From Methanococcoides sp. (GTDB lineage: Archaea > Halobacteriota > Methanosarcinia > Methanosarcinales > Methanosarcinaceae): a stretch of DNA of 64,000 nt. Location of the stretch: assembly GCA_021108185.1 (NCBI GenBank), contig JAIORJ010000094.1, forward strand, positions 24,670 to 88,669. The letters are read 5' to 3'. Numbering within the stretch: position 1 is the first letter of the stretch; each line of letters opens with the position of its first letter. Shown piece after piece: positions 1 through 8,453 of this stretch. The position numbers and the translations under genes were made by a program. The notes under the pieces were generated by a model. The model searched no databases and was not told where the DNA came from. It saw nothing but the letters and a program-made list of their open reading frames with translations.

Positions 1-1
1 A

Positions 2-595
2 TTGAACGGGACTGGCAAGCGAGTGCTCAATGCCATGAAAAAGGTCCTGCGACACCTTTTTGTTCCGGAGGATATGCAAAGTGTTGCTTATGCAGACACT
101 CCGTTACCCATCGGACATGATCAGACGATCTCCGCACCTCATATGGTTGCCATAATGTGCGATCTTCTGGAAATTACCGAAGGTATGACCATTCTGGAGA
201 TCGGAAGCGGATCTGGATATAATGCTGCTGTGATGGCTGAACTTGTAGGTAAGAACGGGAAGATCTACACAATAGAGCGAATTCCGGAACTTGCCGAGCT
301 TGCCAGAAGCAATCTTGAAAGAGCAGGATATTCAAACGTCACTGTGATACATGATGACGGTTCCTGCGGCCTACCTGAACACGCCCCATACGAACGCATC
401 ACTGTGACTTCCGCAGCCCCCGAAGTACCACAGCCGCTCAGGGAACAGTTAGCAAACAACGGGATAATGGTGGCCCCAGTAGGAACAAGGCATCAAAACC
501 TTGTCATCGTAAGGAAAGACAACGAAGGCAACATCAATTATAGAACATGGGGAGAGGTCATATTTGTACCCCTTATTGGAAAATACGGATTTTGA
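2..595 (+). CDS. pcm: Protein-L-isoaspartate O-methyltransferase, 5'-truncated
   Basis: Repairs isomerised Asp/Asn residues in ageing proteins by SAM-dependent methylation of L-isoaspartyl groups. The visible 197 residues start inside the usual N-terminal helix region ([15 protein letters not shown] is the family's typical early segment), so the true start lies left of the window. The SAM-binding motif I ([13 protein letters not shown]) lies near residue 65, the TISAPHMVA block precedes it, and [12 protein letters not shown] closes the core, all typical of Pcm. The C-terminus is complete. It is followed by about 100 bp of AT-rich spacer before the PhoU-like gene. Confidence 0.93.
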   Translation: MNGTGKRVLNAMKKVLRHLFVPEDMQSVAYADTPLPIGHDQTISAPHMVAIMCDLLEITEGMTILEIGSGSGYNAAVMAELVGKNGKIYTIERIPELAELARSNLERAGYSNVTVIHDDGSCGLPEHAPYERITVTSAAPEVPQPLREQLANNGIMVAPVGTRHQNLVIVRKDNEGNINYRTWGEVIFVPLIGKYGF

Positions 596-693
596 ACTAT
601 GGATAATGCATAAATATATTCATATCTCCTGAATAAAACTATATACATGCCCCTTCGTATATAGCACTATATAGAAATGTGCAGAAAGGAGAG

Positions 694-1707
694 ATGAACA
701 TAGAAACGCGAAAGGTACAGCAGACGGGCGGGTCCACATACATCGTATCACTCCCAAAAAAATGGGCTGAAGGGGCTGGAATAAAGACCGGGTCACAGGT
801 GACACTTCTGCCACGACCGGACGGTTCGCTTACGATCGCTCCAATGGACAGTGAGACACCTGCCCAGAAAAAGAATGTGATAGATGTTAGTGGCCACACT
901 GGAGACGAGCTTATACGCACCCTTATTGCTGCATACCTATCCGGGTCTGACCTTATTGAACTTCGTGCAAACAGGATACAGGCGGAACAGAAGAAGACCA
1001 TCCGAAATGTTTGCTATAAGCTGATCGGACCGGAGATAATCGAAGAGACCGCAAAAACGGTACTCATTCAGGACCTTTTGAACCCGAACGAAGTATCCAT
1101 TAAAAAGAGTGTTCGCCGAATATTCCTTATCTCCAATTCCATGCTAAAGGATGCCACACAGGCATTAAAGACACAGGACCACGACCTTGCCATTGATGTA
1201 GTAGAGCGTGATGATGAAGTTGACCGTTTATTCCTTTTGATATCAAAGCAGTTCAGATCAGTGCTCCGTGGAAAGCGTGTCCCCGATGCATCCGAGACAA
1301 CGATCGATGAGTATCACGACCTGAGACTCGCTGCAAGTTCTCTTGAGCGTATTGCTGACCACGCTGCAAAGATAGCAGCGATAGTACCGACATTGGAGAT
1401 CCAGATCCCTGCGGAAACAATGGACCTTATAGAGACCTCAACAGAAGCCTCAAGTAAAATGGTAGAGGATGCTATCGAGGCATTGTACACCCAGAACACG
1501 GGACTTGCAAATATGGTCATCTCAAGGGCAGATGATACAAAGGTTAAGATCAATGCGCTTGATGCATCCCTTTTAACGCTTGAGTCACCTGAATCCATTG
1601 TTGCACTTGGCACTGTGGCAGACAGTCTTGACAGGATAGGGGATTATGGGTCCAACATTGCAGAACTCGCAATAAATCTATCAATGGCACTCATTCAAAA
1701 CAAATGA
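694..1707 (+). CDS. AbrB-PhoU fusion regulator (phosphate uptake regulator family)
   Basis: The first 50 or so residues form a SpoVT/AbrB-like DNA-binding domain (TRKVQQTGGSTYIVSLPKKW). The remainder carries two PhoU-type helical repeats with the D..ADHA and D..GDYGSNIAE signatures near residues 220 and 315. This architecture is common in methanogens and is annotated as a phosphate uptake regulator; the actual target is unknown. The start is uncertain. ATG at 694 fits the family but the AAGGAG upstream is only 2 nt away, while an in-frame GTG at 679 lacks any Shine-Dalgarno. No pst transporter genes are adjacent, so control of phosphate uptake is a family-based guess. Confidence 0.82.
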   Translation: MNIETRKVQQTGGSTYIVSLPKKWAEGAGIKTGSQVTLLPRPDGSLTIAPMDSETPAQKKNVIDVSGHTGDELIRTLIAAYLSGSDLIELRANRIQAEQKKTIRNVCYKLIGPEIIEETAKTVLIQDLLNPNEVSIKKSVRRIFLISNSMLKDATQALKTQDHDLAIDVVERDDEVDRLFLLISKQFRSVLRGKRVPDASETTIDEYHDLRLAASSLERIADHAAKIAAIVPTLEIQIPAETMDLIETSTEASSKMVEDAIEALYTQNTGLANMVISRADDTKVKINALDASLLTLESPESIVALGTVADSLDRIGDYGSNIAELAINLSMALIQNK

Positions 1708-1848
1708 AATCCAGAATGATTATTTATTATGACGTATTTAATAATTCATAATTAGAATAATGATACTCAGGCCATTATTTATAAGGCATGAGTAATATCA
1801 AAACGTATATATTTGAATGGAATTCCCGTATCACATCGGAGGGAACTT

Positions 1849-2472
1849 ATGGGCGTAATGGGATCATTTAAGAAATTCTTCAAAAGGATGTTTAACAAAA
1901 AGAATGCACGAATCGGTATTTATGGTCCGCCCAATGCAGGAAAGACCACACTTGCAAACCGGATACTCAGAGACTGGACAGGCGATGCCATGGGCTCAGT
2001 ATCCCACATTGCTCACGAAACCCGCCGTGCAAGACGACGAGAAGGAGTTACCATCCAATCAAACGGTGGATCGATAAGTCTTGATATCATTGATACACCC
2101 GGACTTGCAACAAAGATCGATTTCCATGAGTTCATGGAACTGGGAATGAACGAAGCAGAATCCAAAAGAAGAGCAAAGGAAGCGACCGAAGGTGTCATCG
2201 AAGCAGTAAAGTGGCTGGAGAACCTTGACGGGGTCATACTGGTAATGGATGCAACTGAAGACCCATATACCCAGGTCAATGTTACAGTCATTGGGAATAT
2301 GGAAGCAAGGAACTTACCATTACTTATCGTTGCCAACAAGACGGACCTTCCGGAATCTTCAGCCACTTCAATAAGAGAGGCATTTCCGCAACATCCAATG
2401 GTAGCCATATCTGCCCTTGAAGGAAAGAACATCGATACGTTCTACGATGAAGTTGCAAAAAGGTTTGGGTGA
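1849..2472 (+). CDS. Era-like small GTPase
   Basis: About 207 residues. A basic N-terminus (KKFFKRMFNKK) is followed by a P-loop GPPNAGKT, a DTPG G3 motif, and a NKTD G4 motif, with SALEGKN as the likely G5. It therefore binds GTP. The C-terminal KH domain of true Era is absent, so ribosome assembly by direct RNA binding is not supported. The start at 1849 is chosen because GGAGGG lies 5-10 nt upstream; the longer reading from TTG at 1813 has none. It is immediately followed by the DUF2073 gene, whose ribosome binding site overlaps this stop codon, so the two products probably act together. The function is uncharacterised. Confidence 0.85.
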   Translation: MGVMGSFKKFFKRMFNKKNARIGIYGPPNAGKTTLANRILRDWTGDAMGSVSHIAHETRRARRREGVTIQSNGGSISLDIIDTPGLATKIDFHEFMELGMNEAESKRRAKEATEGVIEAVKWLENLDGVILVMDATEDPYTQVNVTVIGNMEARNLPLLIVANKTDLPESSATSIREAFPQHPMVAISALEGKNIDTFYDEVAKRFG

Positions 2473-2477
2473 TCGAT

Positions 2478-2837
2478 ATGCAGGGAATTCAAATGGACCT
2501 GGTCTCAGAGGACAGGCTTGCAAAGATGCAACCTGTGGAAAAGATCCGATTTATTATTGATGAAATTAAGGATGGGAAGATCCTCGTTCTTGAAAAGGGG
2601 CTTACCCCTGAAGAAGAAGCAACGCTTATCGAAATGACGATGACGCAGATCGAGCCTGATGAGTTTGCAGGGATCGAGATGGAAAGTTATCCAAGCCAAA
2701 CAGAAACCTCATTGCTTGGAAAACTTCTCAAAAAGAATGTAGTTCGAACCCGACTTACTGTAATAGGACCTGCCAACAAGCTGAAGACCTTGAAGAAAGA
2801 CCGTGACATGATAAGTGCACTTGTCTCAAACAAATAA
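2478..2837 (+). CDS. DUF2073 family protein
   Basis: Small archaeal protein of about 119 residues without recognisable catalytic motifs. It is predicted alpha/beta, with a charged, acidic middle (TPEEEATLIEMTMTQIEPDE) and a basic C-terminus. It matches my memory of DUF2073, a family usually encoded next to an Era-like GTPase, as here. The ATG at 2478 is preferred over GTG at 2469 because GGTGATC at 2468-2474 is a good ribosome binding site. That site overlaps the TGA of the GTPase, implying translational coupling. A role as partner or effector of the GTPase is an inference from context only. Confidence 0.75.
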   Translation: MQGIQMDLVSEDRLAKMQPVEKIRFIIDEIKDGKILVLEKGLTPEEEATLIEMTMTQIEPDEFAGIEMESYPSQTETSLLGKLLKKNVVRTRLTVIGPANKLKTLKKDRDMISALVSNK

Positions 2838-2855
2838 TCATAAGTGGGACACCGA

Positions 2856-3371
2856 ATGGATAACGCTGAAAAAAAACAAAAATCAATAGAAGCCACTCAT
2901 TCATTGTCTTCTTATGCCATGGGGACAGATGGAGTCAACATTGTCTGTACCTATGGAAAGATATCCATCTGGTACGGACGCCAGACACCCGCTGTCATTG
3001 TAGGGCAGACCCTCATCAGCATCTCAAAGATAGACAAAACAGCGGTCCATGAAACTGAGCTTGTATGTGACTTCGATAAGATCACTGAATATGAAAGTAG
3101 TGGCTATATCCTGGTATCCTATGCGAAGGCACAGAATGGATATCGGGCCATGTTCAACATCCCATTTTACAGTGACAAAGCACTCTACCATCTGGCAGAG
3201 TCCATCATCGAAGATTTGAAGAAGGATGATGTGCACCTTGACATCTACTGGAACGGTGACGATTCAGACATCACTCGATTATCTGAGGAATTCAAGAATA
3301 TCGAGGGTTGGAAAGTAAAGGATATTACATATAAAGATGAAGGCAAGCACAGAGATGCCCAAAAAATATGA
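2856..3371 (+). CDS. Conserved hypothetical protein, GTPase-DUF2073 cluster
   Basis: I do not recognise this 171-residue protein. It has no signal peptide, membrane segment or Cys motif. The first 20 residues are charged; the middle is rich in alternating hydrophobics (VNIVCTYGKISIWYG, GQTLISISKID) suggesting a beta-rich fold. The C-terminus is Lys/Asp rich. It lies 18 bp after the DUF2073 gene and 15 bp before the phosphohexuloisomerase gene on the same strand, so it is likely cotranscribed. The ATG at 2856 is used; a GTG at 2844 is a possible alternative because neither has a strong ribosome binding site. Confidence 0.7.
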   Translation: MDNAEKKQKSIEATHSLSSYAMGTDGVNIVCTYGKISIWYGRQTPAVIVGQTLISISKIDKTAVHETELVCDFDKITEYESSGYILVSYAKAQNGYRAMFNIPFYSDKALYHLAESIIEDLKKDDVHLDIYWNGDDSDITRLSEEFKNIEGWKVKDITYKDEGKHRDAQKI

Positions 3372-3386
3372 AAGGAATGAATATTT

Positions 3387-3995
3387 ATGAAAGACGTATC
3401 GTCAATAAAATGTGAGCATTTGGTCTCATCCATGCAACTTATGGCACACCACCTCGAAAGTGTTGCCAGCGACCTTGACAAGGAAAGTATCAGAGATTTG
3501 ATAGCAACCCTCCTTGATGCGGACGGCATATTCGTGATGGGAGCGGGAAGATCAGGCCTTGTAGGAAAGGCATTTGCAATGCGCCTGATGCACCTTGGTT
3601 TGAAGTCCTACGTGGTCGGAGAATCCACCACCCCTGCAGTTCACCCAGGGGACGTGGTCGTCACAATATCCGGATCAGGAGAAACCAGATCGATCTCCAA
3701 TCTTGGAAAGATCACAAAGGATATCGGGGCAAAGCTCATCACGATCACATCCAACTGCGATTCCACACTCGGCAATCTTTCAGATGTCACAATGGAAATA
3801 AAGGGAAGGACAAAGGAAGATACTGGCGGATACCTTGAAAGACATATGCGTGGAGACTATTCAAATCTCACACCCCTGGGAACTTCTTTTGAGATATCAT
3901 CCCTCGTATTCCTTGATGCTGTTATTGCAGAGCTTATATCCATCACAGGAGCATCCGAGGAAGACCTTAAATCACGTCATGCCAAACTTGAGTAA
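3387..3995 (+). CDS. hxlB: 6-phospho-3-hexuloisomerase
   Basis: A single SIS (sugar isomerase) domain protein of 202 residues that interconverts 3-hexulose 6-phosphate and fructose 6-phosphate in the ribulose monophosphate pathway. In archaea this route supplies ribose 5-phosphate. The motifs VMGAGRSGLVGKAFAMRL (near residue 50) and ISGSGETRSI are the SIS phosphosugar-binding loops, and LTPLGTSFE is typical of PHI enzymes. The length is normal. The partner hexulose-6-phosphate synthase is not in the window. AAAGGAATGA upstream of ATG 3387 may be the ribosome binding site. The aminotransferase gene follows 11 bp later. Confidence 0.9.
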   Translation: MKDVSSIKCEHLVSSMQLMAHHLESVASDLDKESIRDLIATLLDADGIFVMGAGRSGLVGKAFAMRLMHLGLKSYVVGESTTPAVHPGDVVVTISGSGETRSISNLGKITKDIGAKLITITSNCDSTLGNLSDVTMEIKGRTKEDTGGYLERHMRGDYSNLTPLGTSFEISSLVFLDAVIAELISITGASEEDLKSRHAKLE

Positions 3996-4006
3996 GGGGA
4001 TATATC

Positions 4007-5119
4007 ATGAGTGGCAGAGGATTTGCACAACGTGTTCTGGATGTTGATATTTCAGGCATCAGAAAGATGTTCGAAGCTGCCGGTTCAGATGCAGTCAATC
4101 TGGGGCTTGGACAGCCGGATTTTGACACACCCGACCACATTCGACAGGCAGCTATCGATGCTATTAACGAAGGATTTACCGGATATACATACGGCGCCGG
4201 GATCATTGAACTAAGGGAAGCATTAAGCCAGAAGTTCAGGGAAGAGAATGGTTTTGAGGTGAGCACTGACGGTATTATCGTTACATCTGGCGCTTCCGAA
4301 GCGCTGGAAATAGCCATCGCAGCACTCGTTGATCCGGGAGATGAGATAATCATCTCCGACCCGGGATTCGTATCCTATAATGCCCTTGCAGGCTTCATGA
4401 GCGGAAAGGTAGTCGGAATCCCATTGGGAGAAGGTCTTACCATGAGACCGGAAGATGTCATGGAGAGGATCACCCCTAAAACAAAAGCGGTCATCGTGAA
4501 CTCCCCTTGCAATCCTACCGGAGGAGTGCTTTCAAAAAGCGATATCAAGGCATACGCTGAGATCGCAGACGATAATGATATCACGCTTATTTCCGATGAG
4601 GTCTACGAGCATTTCCTTTACGAAGGAGAACACGTCAGCCCTGCAAAGTTCACTGACAATGTCATAACGGTCAATGCAGTCTCAAAGACATATGCCATGA
4701 CAGGATGGCGTGTCGGTTATACTGCTGCGAACAAGGAATATACCGAGCAGATGCTAAAGGTCCATCAATACGTGCAGGCATGCGCTAACTCCATTGCACA
4801 AAAAGCAGCTCTTGCCGCCATCACCGGCCCGCAGGACTTTGTCCATACAATGAGGGATGAATTCAAAAGACGCAGGGATTTCCTTGTTAAAGGCGTCAAT
4901 GCACTGGGAATGGAATGTGAGCCACCAAAAGGTGCATTCTACATGTTCCCAAAAGTGGAGAACAGCACCGAAGTTGCCACTAAGCTGGTAGCTAACGGAG
5001 TAGTTGTCGTACCAGGAACAGCTTTTGGTGAGAACGGAGATGGCTACATACGAATGTCTTATGCAACATCAATGGATGAGATAAAAAGAGCTTTACAGAT
5101 AATGGAAAAAGTACTGTGA
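4007..5119 (+). CDS. Class I/II PLP-dependent aminotransferase (aspartate aminotransferase-like)
   Basis: A 370-residue fold-type I aminotransferase. It shows LGQPDFDTP at the N-terminus, the substrate-binding NSPCNPTGG (near residue 165), SDEVYEHF, and the PLP lysine in NAVSKTYAMTGWRVGY (near residue 227). Such enzymes transfer amino groups between Asp, Tyr/Phe, Ala or others and 2-oxoacids. The specific substrate cannot be read from the sequence. AGGGGA 5-6 nt upstream of ATG 4007 supports the start. It is the last gene of the plus-strand run that begins at the GTPase, and a hairpin terminator begins within its stop codon. Confidence 0.88.
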   Translation: MSGRGFAQRVLDVDISGIRKMFEAAGSDAVNLGLGQPDFDTPDHIRQAAIDAINEGFTGYTYGAGIIELREALSQKFREENGFEVSTDGIIVTSGASEALEIAIAALVDPGDEIIISDPGFVSYNALAGFMSGKVVGIPLGEGLTMRPEDVMERITPKTKAVIVNSPCNPTGGVLSKSDIKAYAEIADDNDITLISDEVYEHFLYEGEHVSPAKFTDNVITVNAVSKTYAMTGWRVGYTAANKEYTEQMLKVHQYVQACANSIAQKAALAAITGPQDFVHTMRDEFKRRRDFLVKGVNALGMECEPPKGAFYMFPKVENSTEVATKLVANGVVVVPGTAFGENGDGYIRMSYATSMDEIKRALQIMEKVL

Positions 5120-5150
5120 ACAGTCCTATAAAGGACCTGTTCATTTTTTA
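5118..5150 (+). terminator. Hairpin plus T-tract terminator after aminotransferase
   Basis: GAACAGTCCT and AGGACCTGTTC form a stem with one bulged C and an ATAA loop, followed directly by ATTTTTTATT. The left arm begins inside the TGA stop codon. It separates this run from the convergent NOG1 gene. Confidence 0.7.
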
Positions 5151-5164
5151 TTAATTCTTGAGAT

Positions 5165-6247
5165 TCATTCAAGATCGGCTTTATCGAGTTCTTCACCCAA
5201 TTCTTCGCTTAATTTAGCTGCTTCTTCAGCCATTTCTTCGCTTAATTCCCTAGCTACCTCTTCAGCCGCTTCTTTTGCTTCCTTTTCATTTTTGGTCTCT
5301 TCGATCATCTCAACGAGCCTGTCGATGATAGAATCGAGATTCTCACCTGTTGCTGTTGACATTTTCACATCAACGAAATCAGGTATTTTGAAGAGATCAT
5401 GGTCACATTTGTTCGCAACAACATAGACCGGCATTTCAAAGTTTGCCACAACTTCATCAAGAAGACGTTTCTGAGAATCGATCTCGTAACCGCATGTCTC
5501 ACTTGCATCGAGAATGAAAAGTACAACTGCATTAAGATGTTTTATCGCAGTGATCGCCTGAAGTTCCACCTCGTTCCTTTCAGACATCGGCCTGTCAAGA
5601 AGACCAGGAGTATCAATTACCTGATACCTGTCATGGTTCCTTTCGAAATGTCCGATAAGAACACCTTTTGTTGTAAAAGGATAAGATGCGACTTCCGGTC
5701 TTGCACCGGTAGCCATTGCAACGAAGCTTGATTTCCCAACGTTAGGATAGCCTGCAACTACAATTGTAGGCTCCTCACGTACATCCGGGAACTTTCTCAT
5801 CACATTACGGGCTTCGTTCAGGAAGACAAGATGCTTATTAATAGAACCTATCACAGAACTCATACGGCCAAATGCCTCTTTTCGGGTCTTTACCGGGTCC
5901 TTGCTTTTTCTTATCTTACCCACATATTCCCTTGAGATCTCATGGATCTTGTTACTTGCCCAGTCAGCAGAACCAAGAGCGATACGAAGGTCATCGATAC
6001 CTACTACGATATCAGTAAGCTCATAATAAAAATCTGAAAGATCATCAAAGTTTGGAAAACGCCTGACAGTATTTGCAAGATTATCAGATAAGATATTCCC
6101 AGAGGTCATTATCATAGACTCATGTGCCTTCATCGCACCGTCCCTATCCCTTACCGTCTTTCCTGCCTTTGCACGCGCTGCTCTCCGAAATGCTTTATCA
6201 ATAAGCTCGTCCGAAGTCGGAACCGTGTGAATCTTCTCAAATATCAT
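5165..6247 (-). CDS. NOG1-type GTPase (archaeal, OBG-HflX-like)
   Basis: 360 residues. The N-terminal helical NOG1 domain (about 1-155) is followed by a GTPase domain with G1 GYPNVGKS (near 166-173), SYPFTTKG, the DTPGLLDRP G3 segment and NKCD (G4). In eukaryotes NOG1 acts in 60S ribosome biogenesis; archaeal forms are presumed to act in large-subunit assembly. The last 45 or so residues are a highly acidic Glu/Ala/Leu-rich helix (repeated EEAAKLSEEL-like units), predicted coiled coil, which is not part of the GTPase core. It is convergent with the aminotransferase gene. Confidence 0.88.
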   Translation of the reverse strand: MIFEKIHTVPTSDELIDKAFRRAARAKAGKTVRDRDGAMKAHESMIMTSGNILSDNLANTVRRFPNFDDLSDFYYELTDIVVGIDDLRIALGSADWASNKIHEISREYVGKIRKSKDPVKTRKEAFGRMSSVIGSINKHLVFLNEARNVMRKFPDVREEPTIVVAGYPNVGKSSFVAMATGARPEVASYPFTTKGVLIGHFERNHDRYQVIDTPGLLDRPMSERNEVELQAITAIKHLNAVVLFILDASETCGYEIDSQKRLLDEVVANFEMPVYVVANKCDHDLFKIPDFVDVKMSTATGENLDSIIDRLVEMIEETKNEKEAKEAAEEVARELSEEMAEEAAKLSEELGEELDKADLE

Positions 6248-6423
6248 GATCTTTTACCTATAATTAGCTATAATCAGCTTCAAACTCGCATAAGCTATAT
6301 ATTAGTGTTCCTCGAAGTATAGCCCTCAAATAAAAAAATTATTAATTATCATTCATTGCAATTCTTACAACATGTATATATAGCCCTATTCAGATAAATC
6401 CATTAGGAGATAACGGTGAGCTT

Positions 6424-7299
6424 ATGGAATTAACCCCCATTCAAAAAGAGATAATCATTGAATTGATCAACCTTCAGCGTCAGAAGGCATCAGCAGTTAA
6501 AGGTGAGGAGATCGCCGAGTTAATAGACAGGAACCCGGGGACTGTCAGGAATCAGATGCAATCCCTTAAAATGCTGGGACTTGTGGAGGGAGTACCGGGT
6601 CCAAAAGGCGGATACCGAGCAACCGGTAATGCATACGAAGCCCTGAACGTCACTGCAGTGGACAAGGAAGCAGAAGTTCCCATCTACAAAAATGAAGAGG
6701 TAGTAAAAGGTGCCACTGTTGCAGAGATCAGTTTTACAACAGTGAGACATCCTGACCTGTGTAATGGCAGGATAAAAGTGCTTGGGAACATCAAAGCATT
6801 CAACAGTGGAGACCAGGTACAAGTAGGACCAACACCAGTGAACCGATTGATAGTGCGAGGAGAGGTCGTTGGCCGGGATGATACTGAGAACTTACTTCTT
6901 TTTGAAATAACGGAAATGGTATCCCTACCAAAGAAATCCATCAAACATTACATCAAAGAAGACACTATTTCTGTGGAGCCGAATTCCACGATACAAGAAG
7001 CTGCCCGTATCTTTATCACGAACAAGATACACGGTGCTCCAGTGGAAGAGAATGGAAAGATAGTGGGAATAGTAACTTTCATGGATATAGGAGAAACCCT
7101 TGCAAGCGGGAAGATGACCCTGAAAATAAAAGATATAATGACAAAGAATGTCATTACAATAGATGGTGAATCATCCCTTAGTGATGCAGCTCATATGTTC
7201 AATGAACACAACATCGGAAGGCTTATCGTAACCATTGATGGAGTTCCAAGAGGAATGATATCAAGAACAGATGTATTGCATGAACTGGTCATATACTGA
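6424..7299 (+). CDS. Winged-helix regulator with CBS pair
   Basis: 291 residues in three parts. Residues 1-75 form a winged-helix DNA-binding domain (EIAELIDRNPGTVRNQMQSL recognition region). Residues 90-165 form a beta-rich middle domain, and residues 175-290 contain two CBS motifs that usually bind adenosyl ligands. This suggests a transcription regulator that senses adenine nucleotides or SAM. The targets are unknown; hisE is convergent and 7 bp away, so it is not an operon partner. GGTGAG at 6415-6420 is a plausible ribosome binding site for ATG 6424. Confidence 0.82.
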   Translation: MELTPIQKEIIIELINLQRQKASAVKGEEIAELIDRNPGTVRNQMQSLKMLGLVEGVPGPKGGYRATGNAYEALNVTAVDKEAEVPIYKNEEVVKGATVAEISFTTVRHPDLCNGRIKVLGNIKAFNSGDQVQVGPTPVNRLIVRGEVVGRDDTENLLLFEITEMVSLPKKSIKHYIKEDTISVEPNSTIQEAARIFITNKIHGAPVEENGKIVGIVTFMDIGETLASGKMTLKIKDIMTKNVITIDGESSLSDAAHMFNEHNIGRLIVTIDGVPRGMISRTDVLHELVIY

Positions 7300-7306
7300 T
7301 ATGACC

Positions 7307-7606
7307 TTAATGCATTCTTTTTTTCATTTCTTCAGCAATATCCTCAAGAGTAATGTCAGTAGCTGCAAGCATTACCAGCAGATGGAATAACAGATCAGAG
7401 GTCTCATAGATTATCTCAGCCCGGTCATTATCCTTGACAGCAAGGATCGTTTCAGCAGTTTCCTCACCTACTTTTTCGAGCACTTTGTTTATACCTTTCC
7501 TGTGATCAAGAAGAGAACAAACATAAGAACCCTCCACAGGATTGTTCTTGCGGTCCATTATCACATCGAATACTTCGTTCAGAACAGACATATCTGTATC
7601 AGTCAT
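7307..7606 (-). CDS. hisE: Phosphoribosyl-ATP pyrophosphatase
   Basis: Second step of histidine biosynthesis: hydrolyses phosphoribosyl-ATP to phosphoribosyl-AMP. The 99-residue all-alpha MazG-like fold shows the metal-binding EEtaE pattern ([14 protein letters not shown] near residue 40-53) and the E..D..YHLLV-like segment ([13 protein letters not shown]). The length is that of stand-alone HisE. GAGGT lies 8-12 nt upstream of ATG 7606. No other his gene is adjacent; hisF and hisH sit elsewhere in the window. Confidence 0.92.
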   Translation of the reverse strand: MTDTDMSVLNEVFDVIMDRKNNPVEGSYVCSLLDHRKGINKVLEKVGEETAETILAVKDNDRAEIIYETSDLLFHLLVMLAATDITLEDIAEEMKKRMH

Positions 7607-7874
7607 TGGAAAACCTCTATATTGAACATAAATATTAGGATCGTAGGACCCAGTCTATTTAGCTAATAGGATTACATCATTAAAAAGGATTTCAATGATA
7701 TTTACGCATATCATCCCCCTCCCACATACAATATTCCCCAATATGCCATTGAAGACATCATGCAACTATCCGATGTTTATTTATAGCTAAACTCTCAAAA
7801 TAAATATTGTAGTATTTTTGAAGCCATCCGTATTGGCAGACAGATCGTTTTTAGACACAAGGGAGGAAGATATC

Positions 7875-8279
7875 TTGATAGCAGAAAGTATGCAGGTTAA
7901 GGACGTAATGACAAGGGGAGTAGTGACGGTACCTTTTGAGTCGAATGCGGCGGAGATAGCAAAGGTGATGGCTGACCAGAACGTATCCACAGTTGTGGCC
8001 ATAGAGGACGGCGGTGAGACCTTTGGGATCATATCTGATATTGATATATTAGGACGGATGAAGGATAAGAACTGGGAAATATCATCTGTGGAAGACCTTA
8101 TGTCAGATTCGGTTGAAACTGTCAGCCCAAGTGCAACCGTTCACGATGTTGCTGACATGATGGTCGATAAAAAGGTACACCGCCTGATAGTCATGTCAGA
8201 AGATACCGTCGGAGCATCCTACAGACCAATAGGCATCATCAGCTCCAGCGATATCATAAAAGAGCTGTTTAGGAAATAA
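7875..8279 (+). CDS. CBS-domain pair protein
   Basis: A stand-alone Bateman module of about 134 residues: CBS1 from MQVKDVMTRGVVTVP and CBS2 from EDLMSDSVETVSPSATV, ending SSSDIIKELFRK. Such proteins bind AMP, ATP or SAM and regulate partner enzymes or channels. No partner is evident here. I chose the TTG at 7875 because GGGAGG at 7861-7866 is 8 nt upstream; the longer TTG reading from 7818 adds 19 residues unlike the family. A TATA-like TTATTTATA lies near 7779. The 268-bp stretch between hisE and this gene holds only this promoter-like sequence. Confidence 0.85.
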   Translation: MIAESMQVKDVMTRGVVTVPFESNAAEIAKVMADQNVSTVVAIEDGGETFGIISDIDILGRMKDKNWEISSVEDLMSDSVETVSPSATVHDVADMMVDKKVHRLIVMSEDTVGASYRPIGIISSSDIIKELFRK

Positions 8280-8325
8280 AAGAAACAGCTCGCTGAAATA
8301 ATGAAGAAATAAAATAAGGTGTATT

Positions 8326-8385
8326 GACGTTGGTGTGTAATCCGAACACAATATGACGGAATTGTTGTTGGTTAATACCAACGTC
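8326..8385. other. Structured inverted-repeat element between convergent genes
   Basis: A perfect 9-bp inverted repeat, GACGTTGGT at 8326-8334 and ACCAACGTC at 8377-8385, encloses 42 nt. Inside are smaller complementary pieces: TCCG/CGGA (8341-8344 with 8357-8360), GTGT/ACAC (8335-8338 with 8346-8349), and a partial AACACAAT/ATTGTTGTT. A 60-nt imperfect stem with branches is possible on either strand. It has no T-tract directly after it, so a simple terminator is doubtful; a small RNA or protein-binding site is possible. It lies in the 174-bp gap between the CBS gene and the aconitase-family gene. Confidence 0.45.
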
Positions 8386-8453
8386 GAACCCCAATTATCA
8401 ATATTCTAATATATCTTTTTTGGTCAACTTATAAAAAAGAACTGAGAGATATC

